Shown one piece after another: positions 5,154 through 6,724 of a DNA stretch of 6,724 nt. This DNA comes from Thermoflexus sp. (GTDB lineage Bacteria > Chloroflexota > Anaerolineae > Thermoflexales > Thermoflexaceae). The position numbers and the translations under genes are program-made. Under the pieces are notes generated by a model that ran no database searches, was not told the origin of the DNA, and saw only the letters and a list, made by a program, of their open reading frames with translations. The stretch is from assembly GCA_017743605.1 (NCBI GenBank), contig JAGHYO010000125.1:1-6724 (forward strand), written 5' to 3'. The stretch's first letter is position 1; each line of letters begins with the position of its first letter.

Positions 5154-5993
5154 TTGGAGTGGGATCCGGAGGAAATGCGACAGCTCACCGAGGAGATCCC
5201 CTGGATCCAGGATCTCTACTTGTATCCGGAGGTCGGGTCCACCAACGATGTGGCCCGGGACCTGGGGGACATGGGCGCGCCGGAGGGGGTGGCCGTGCTG
5301 GCGGACGCCCAGACCCGAGGTCGGGGACGGGCCGGGCGGTCCTGGTGGACCCCTCCAGGGCGCGCCATCGCCCTGTCGATCCTGGTCCGCCCGCGCCGGC
5401 CCGTGGCGGACTGGCCCCAGCTCGCGATGGTCGCCGGGCTGGCGGCGGTGGAAGCTGTGCAGGGGATCGGCTGCCCGGCCGGCCTGAAATGGCCCAACGA
5501 CCTGATGATCCCTCCCCTCATTGACGAGTTGCCTTCCTTGGCGGCCTGGCGGAAGGCCGGCGGCATCTTGGTCGAATCGTTCCCTCCGGCCTTTGGGGTG
5601 ATCGGGATCGGGATCAACGTCAACATCTCGCCGGAGGAGATCCCCTTAGACCTGCGGGAGATCGTGGGGAGCCTGTCCCAGACCCTCGGCCGTCCGATCC
5701 CCCGGCTCGCCGTCCTCAAGGGCCTGCTGCGCGCCTTTGCGTCCCTGTATCCGGAATGGAACGCAGGGGCTCATATGGTGGAGCGTTGGGCTGCCGCGCT
5801 GATCATGCTGGGGCGCCCGGTGCGGATCCTCACCCCAGAGGGAGCCTATGAAGGGATCGCCGAAGGCGTGGACGAGGGGGGCGGGCTACGGGTGCGCCTT
5901 CCGGATGGGCGCGAGCGGCGCTTCCAGGCCGGCGAGGTCTCTCTGCGCGGATGGACTGGCCCAGCCAAAGAGGCCATGCCTCGCTCTCCTTAG
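5154..5993 (+). CDS. birA: biotin--[acetyl-CoA carboxylase] ligase, ligase-only form
   Basis: This enzyme makes biotinyl-AMP and transfers biotin to the lysine of biotin carrier proteins such as AccB (cytosol). The 279-residue product has STND (29-32), the glycine-rich adenylate loop TRGRGRAGR (54-62), KWPNDL (112-117), the catalytic lysine region KAGGILVE (K134) and GVIGIGINVN, then a C-terminal SH3-like domain (about 225-270). It lacks the N-terminal helix-turn-helix of E. coli BirA, so it is a group I ligase that should not repress biotin genes. The start is TTG at 5154, supported by GGAGGAAGGAG at 5141-5151. The later ATG at 5175 has an SD only two bases away. Between KWPNDL and K134 there is an insertion of about 11 residues (IPPLIDELPSLAAW) relative to E. 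coli BirA. It diverges from the tRNA operon and precedes rpsA, which has its own promoter. Confidence 0.93.
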   Translation: MEWDPEEMRQLTEEIPWIQDLYLYPEVGSTNDVARDLGDMGAPEGVAVLADAQTRGRGRAGRSWWTPPGRAIALSILVRPRRPVADWPQLAMVAGLAAVEAVQGIGCPAGLKWPNDLMIPPLIDELPSLAAWRKAGGILVESFPPAFGVIGIGINVNISPEEIPLDLREIVGSLSQTLGRPIPRLAVLKGLLRAFASLYPEWNAGAHMVERWAAALIMLGRPVRILTPEGAYEGIAEGVDEGGGLRVRLPDGRERRFQAGEVSLRGWTGPAKEAMPRSP

Positions 5994-6068
5994 GATTTAC
6001 GCAGTTGCCTGTGTGTTCTTGCCGTGGCCTCAGGCTTTTCACTCGAAGTCCTACTTCTAAAAGAACCT

Positions 6069-6097
6069 TTGCCGATTCCCACCCTCCTCGCTATAAT
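6069..6097 (+). promoter_or_regulatory. strong sigma70-type promoter for rpsA
   Basis: TTGCCG (6069-6074), a 17-base spacer and a perfect TATAAT (6092-6097) give a near-consensus promoter. Transcription should start near 6104, leaving a leader of about 53 bases, as befits a highly expressed ribosomal protein gene. No clear terminator of birA is seen before it. Confidence 0.85.
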
Positions 6098-6129
6098 GGG
6101 GGCAAGCCTTTCCCGGGCCTTATGGGATT

Positions 6130-6147
6130 TGACCCTGCGGTCAGGAG
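6130..6147 (+). promoter_or_regulatory. leader hairpin abutting the rpsA ribosome-binding site
   Basis: TGACC (6130-6134) pairs with GGTCA (6139-6143) around a CTGC loop, and the last base of the stem is the first base of the SD AGGAG (6143-6147), nine bases before the ATG. The hairpin could tune access of ribosomes or S1 itself. It is short, so regulation is inference. Confidence 0.35.
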
Positions 6148-6156
6148 TTATGCGGG

Positions 6157-6724
6157 ATGAGCGAAGAGATCTGGCAGGATCGCCCCGAAAACGTCAACGC
6201 CATGGCCGAGATGGGCGAATGGCTAGAGCTGTCTCCCCCCTCGCTCCGGCGCGGCGACATCGTGCGCGGCACCATCGTCCGGATCACCCCCATGGAGATC
6301 CTGGTGGACATCGGCATGAAGGCTGAGGGGGTGATCACCGGCCGCGAGCTGGAGCGGATGCCGAAGGAGATCCGCGAGGTGCTCCGCGAGGGGGATGTGA
6401 TCCAGGTCCAGGTGGTGAACCCCGAGGATCGCAGCGGGAACATCCTCCTCTCCCTCCAGCGGGCGCTGATGGAGGAGGACTGGCAGCGCGCCCGGCAGCT
6501 GATGGAGGCCGGGGAGATCCTAGAGCTCGCGGTCAGCGGTTCCAACAAGGGTGGGTTGGTGGTGAGGGTCGGGCGGCTGCGGGGGTTCATCCCTGCCTCC
6601 CAGGTCCTCCCTCAGGAGCCCGGCGAGGAGCAGCTGCCGGTAGAGCAGCGCCTCAAGCGGCGGGCGGGTCAGAAGATCTGGGCTCGCATCATCGAGGTGG
6701 ACCCGGAGGCCAACCGGCTGATCC
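6157..6724 (+). CDS. rpsA: 30S ribosomal protein S1 (S1-repeat protein), 3' end outside window
   Basis: The open frame from ATG 6157 runs off the window end after 189 codons. After a short acidic N-terminus, residues about 33-102 form an S1 RNA-binding (OB-fold) repeat (GDIVRGTIVRITPMEILVDI, then GMKAEGVITGREL). A second repeat starts near 118 (GEILELAVSGSNKGGLVVRV, then GRLRGFIPASQV) and continues to the edge. This order, with the degenerate second repeat ending in a GF-IPAS motif, is that of ribosomal protein S1, which helps mRNA bind the 30S subunit. More repeats are expected beyond the window. SD AGGAG (6143-6147) is nine bases upstream. An ATG at 6150 lies in another frame and is not the start. 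The strong promoter at 6069-6097 fits high expression. Other S1-domain proteins are possible but less likely. Confidence 0.9.
   Translation, partial: MSEEIWQDRPENVNAMAEMGEWLELSPPSLRRGDIVRGTIVRITPMEILVDIGMKAEGVITGRELERMPKEIREVLREGDVIQVQVVNPEDRSGNILLSLQRALMEEDWQRARQLMEAGEILELAVSGSNKGGLVVRVGRLRGFIPASQVLPQEPGEEQLPVEQRLKRRAGQKIWARIIEVDPEANRLI

Noticed and set aside
6045..6057. GAAGT-CCT-ACTTC hairpin as birA terminator
   Set aside because: Only 5 bp, A/T-containing, and no T-run follows (TAAAAGAACC). Too weak to call.

Overview
The window is high-GC bacterial DNA. Coding third positions are strongly G/C, Shine-Dalgarno (SD) sites are purine-rich, and promoters are sigma70-like. The mix of genes and the style of the S1, LipA and ABC proteins suggest a thermophilic or Chloroflexota-like bacterium. 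That placement is inference from sequence style, not a database match.

Layout, left to right. (1) 1-147 (+): C-terminal tail of an unidentified, highly charged protein. (2) 282-1211 (+): lipA, lipoyl synthase. (3) 1212-1839: a 628-base stretch without a convincing gene but rich in structure. It holds a strong hairpin with its T-tract on the minus strand, preceded on that strand by a purine/pyrimidine tract whose minus strand matches the 16S anti-SD sequence, and by a -10 element. Next come three 11-bp tandem repeats, an inverted pair of REP-like palindromes, and a leftward reading frame with coding-like composition that may be a gene relic. (4) 1840-4520 (+): a compact three-gene ABC-2 exporter operon (ATPase, permease, permease) with a 4-base overlap and then a 0-base gap. 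(5) 4551-4778 (-): a small two-helix membrane protein convergent with the exporter. (6) 4851-5008 (-): tRNA-His(GTG) followed by tRNA-Arg(TCG), with a good promoter upstream and a rho-independent terminator downstream. (7) 5154-5993 (+): a biotin-protein ligase without the N-terminal repressor domain, started by TTG, behind a structured leader. (8) 6157-6724 (+): the start of an S1-type ribosomal protein (rpsA), cut by the window edge, behind a near-consensus promoter.

Functionally, lipA and birA both serve cofactor attachment to enzyme carrier domains (lipoyl and biotinyl). They are separated by the exporter and tRNAs and need not be co-regulated. The exporter's substrate cannot be told from sequence. 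No phage, CRISPR, toxin-antitoxin or defence locus is visible. The most interesting part is the lipA-ABC intergenic region, where a short leftward RNA with an anti-SD-like segment can be proposed from the order -10 element, C/U-rich tract, hairpin, T6.
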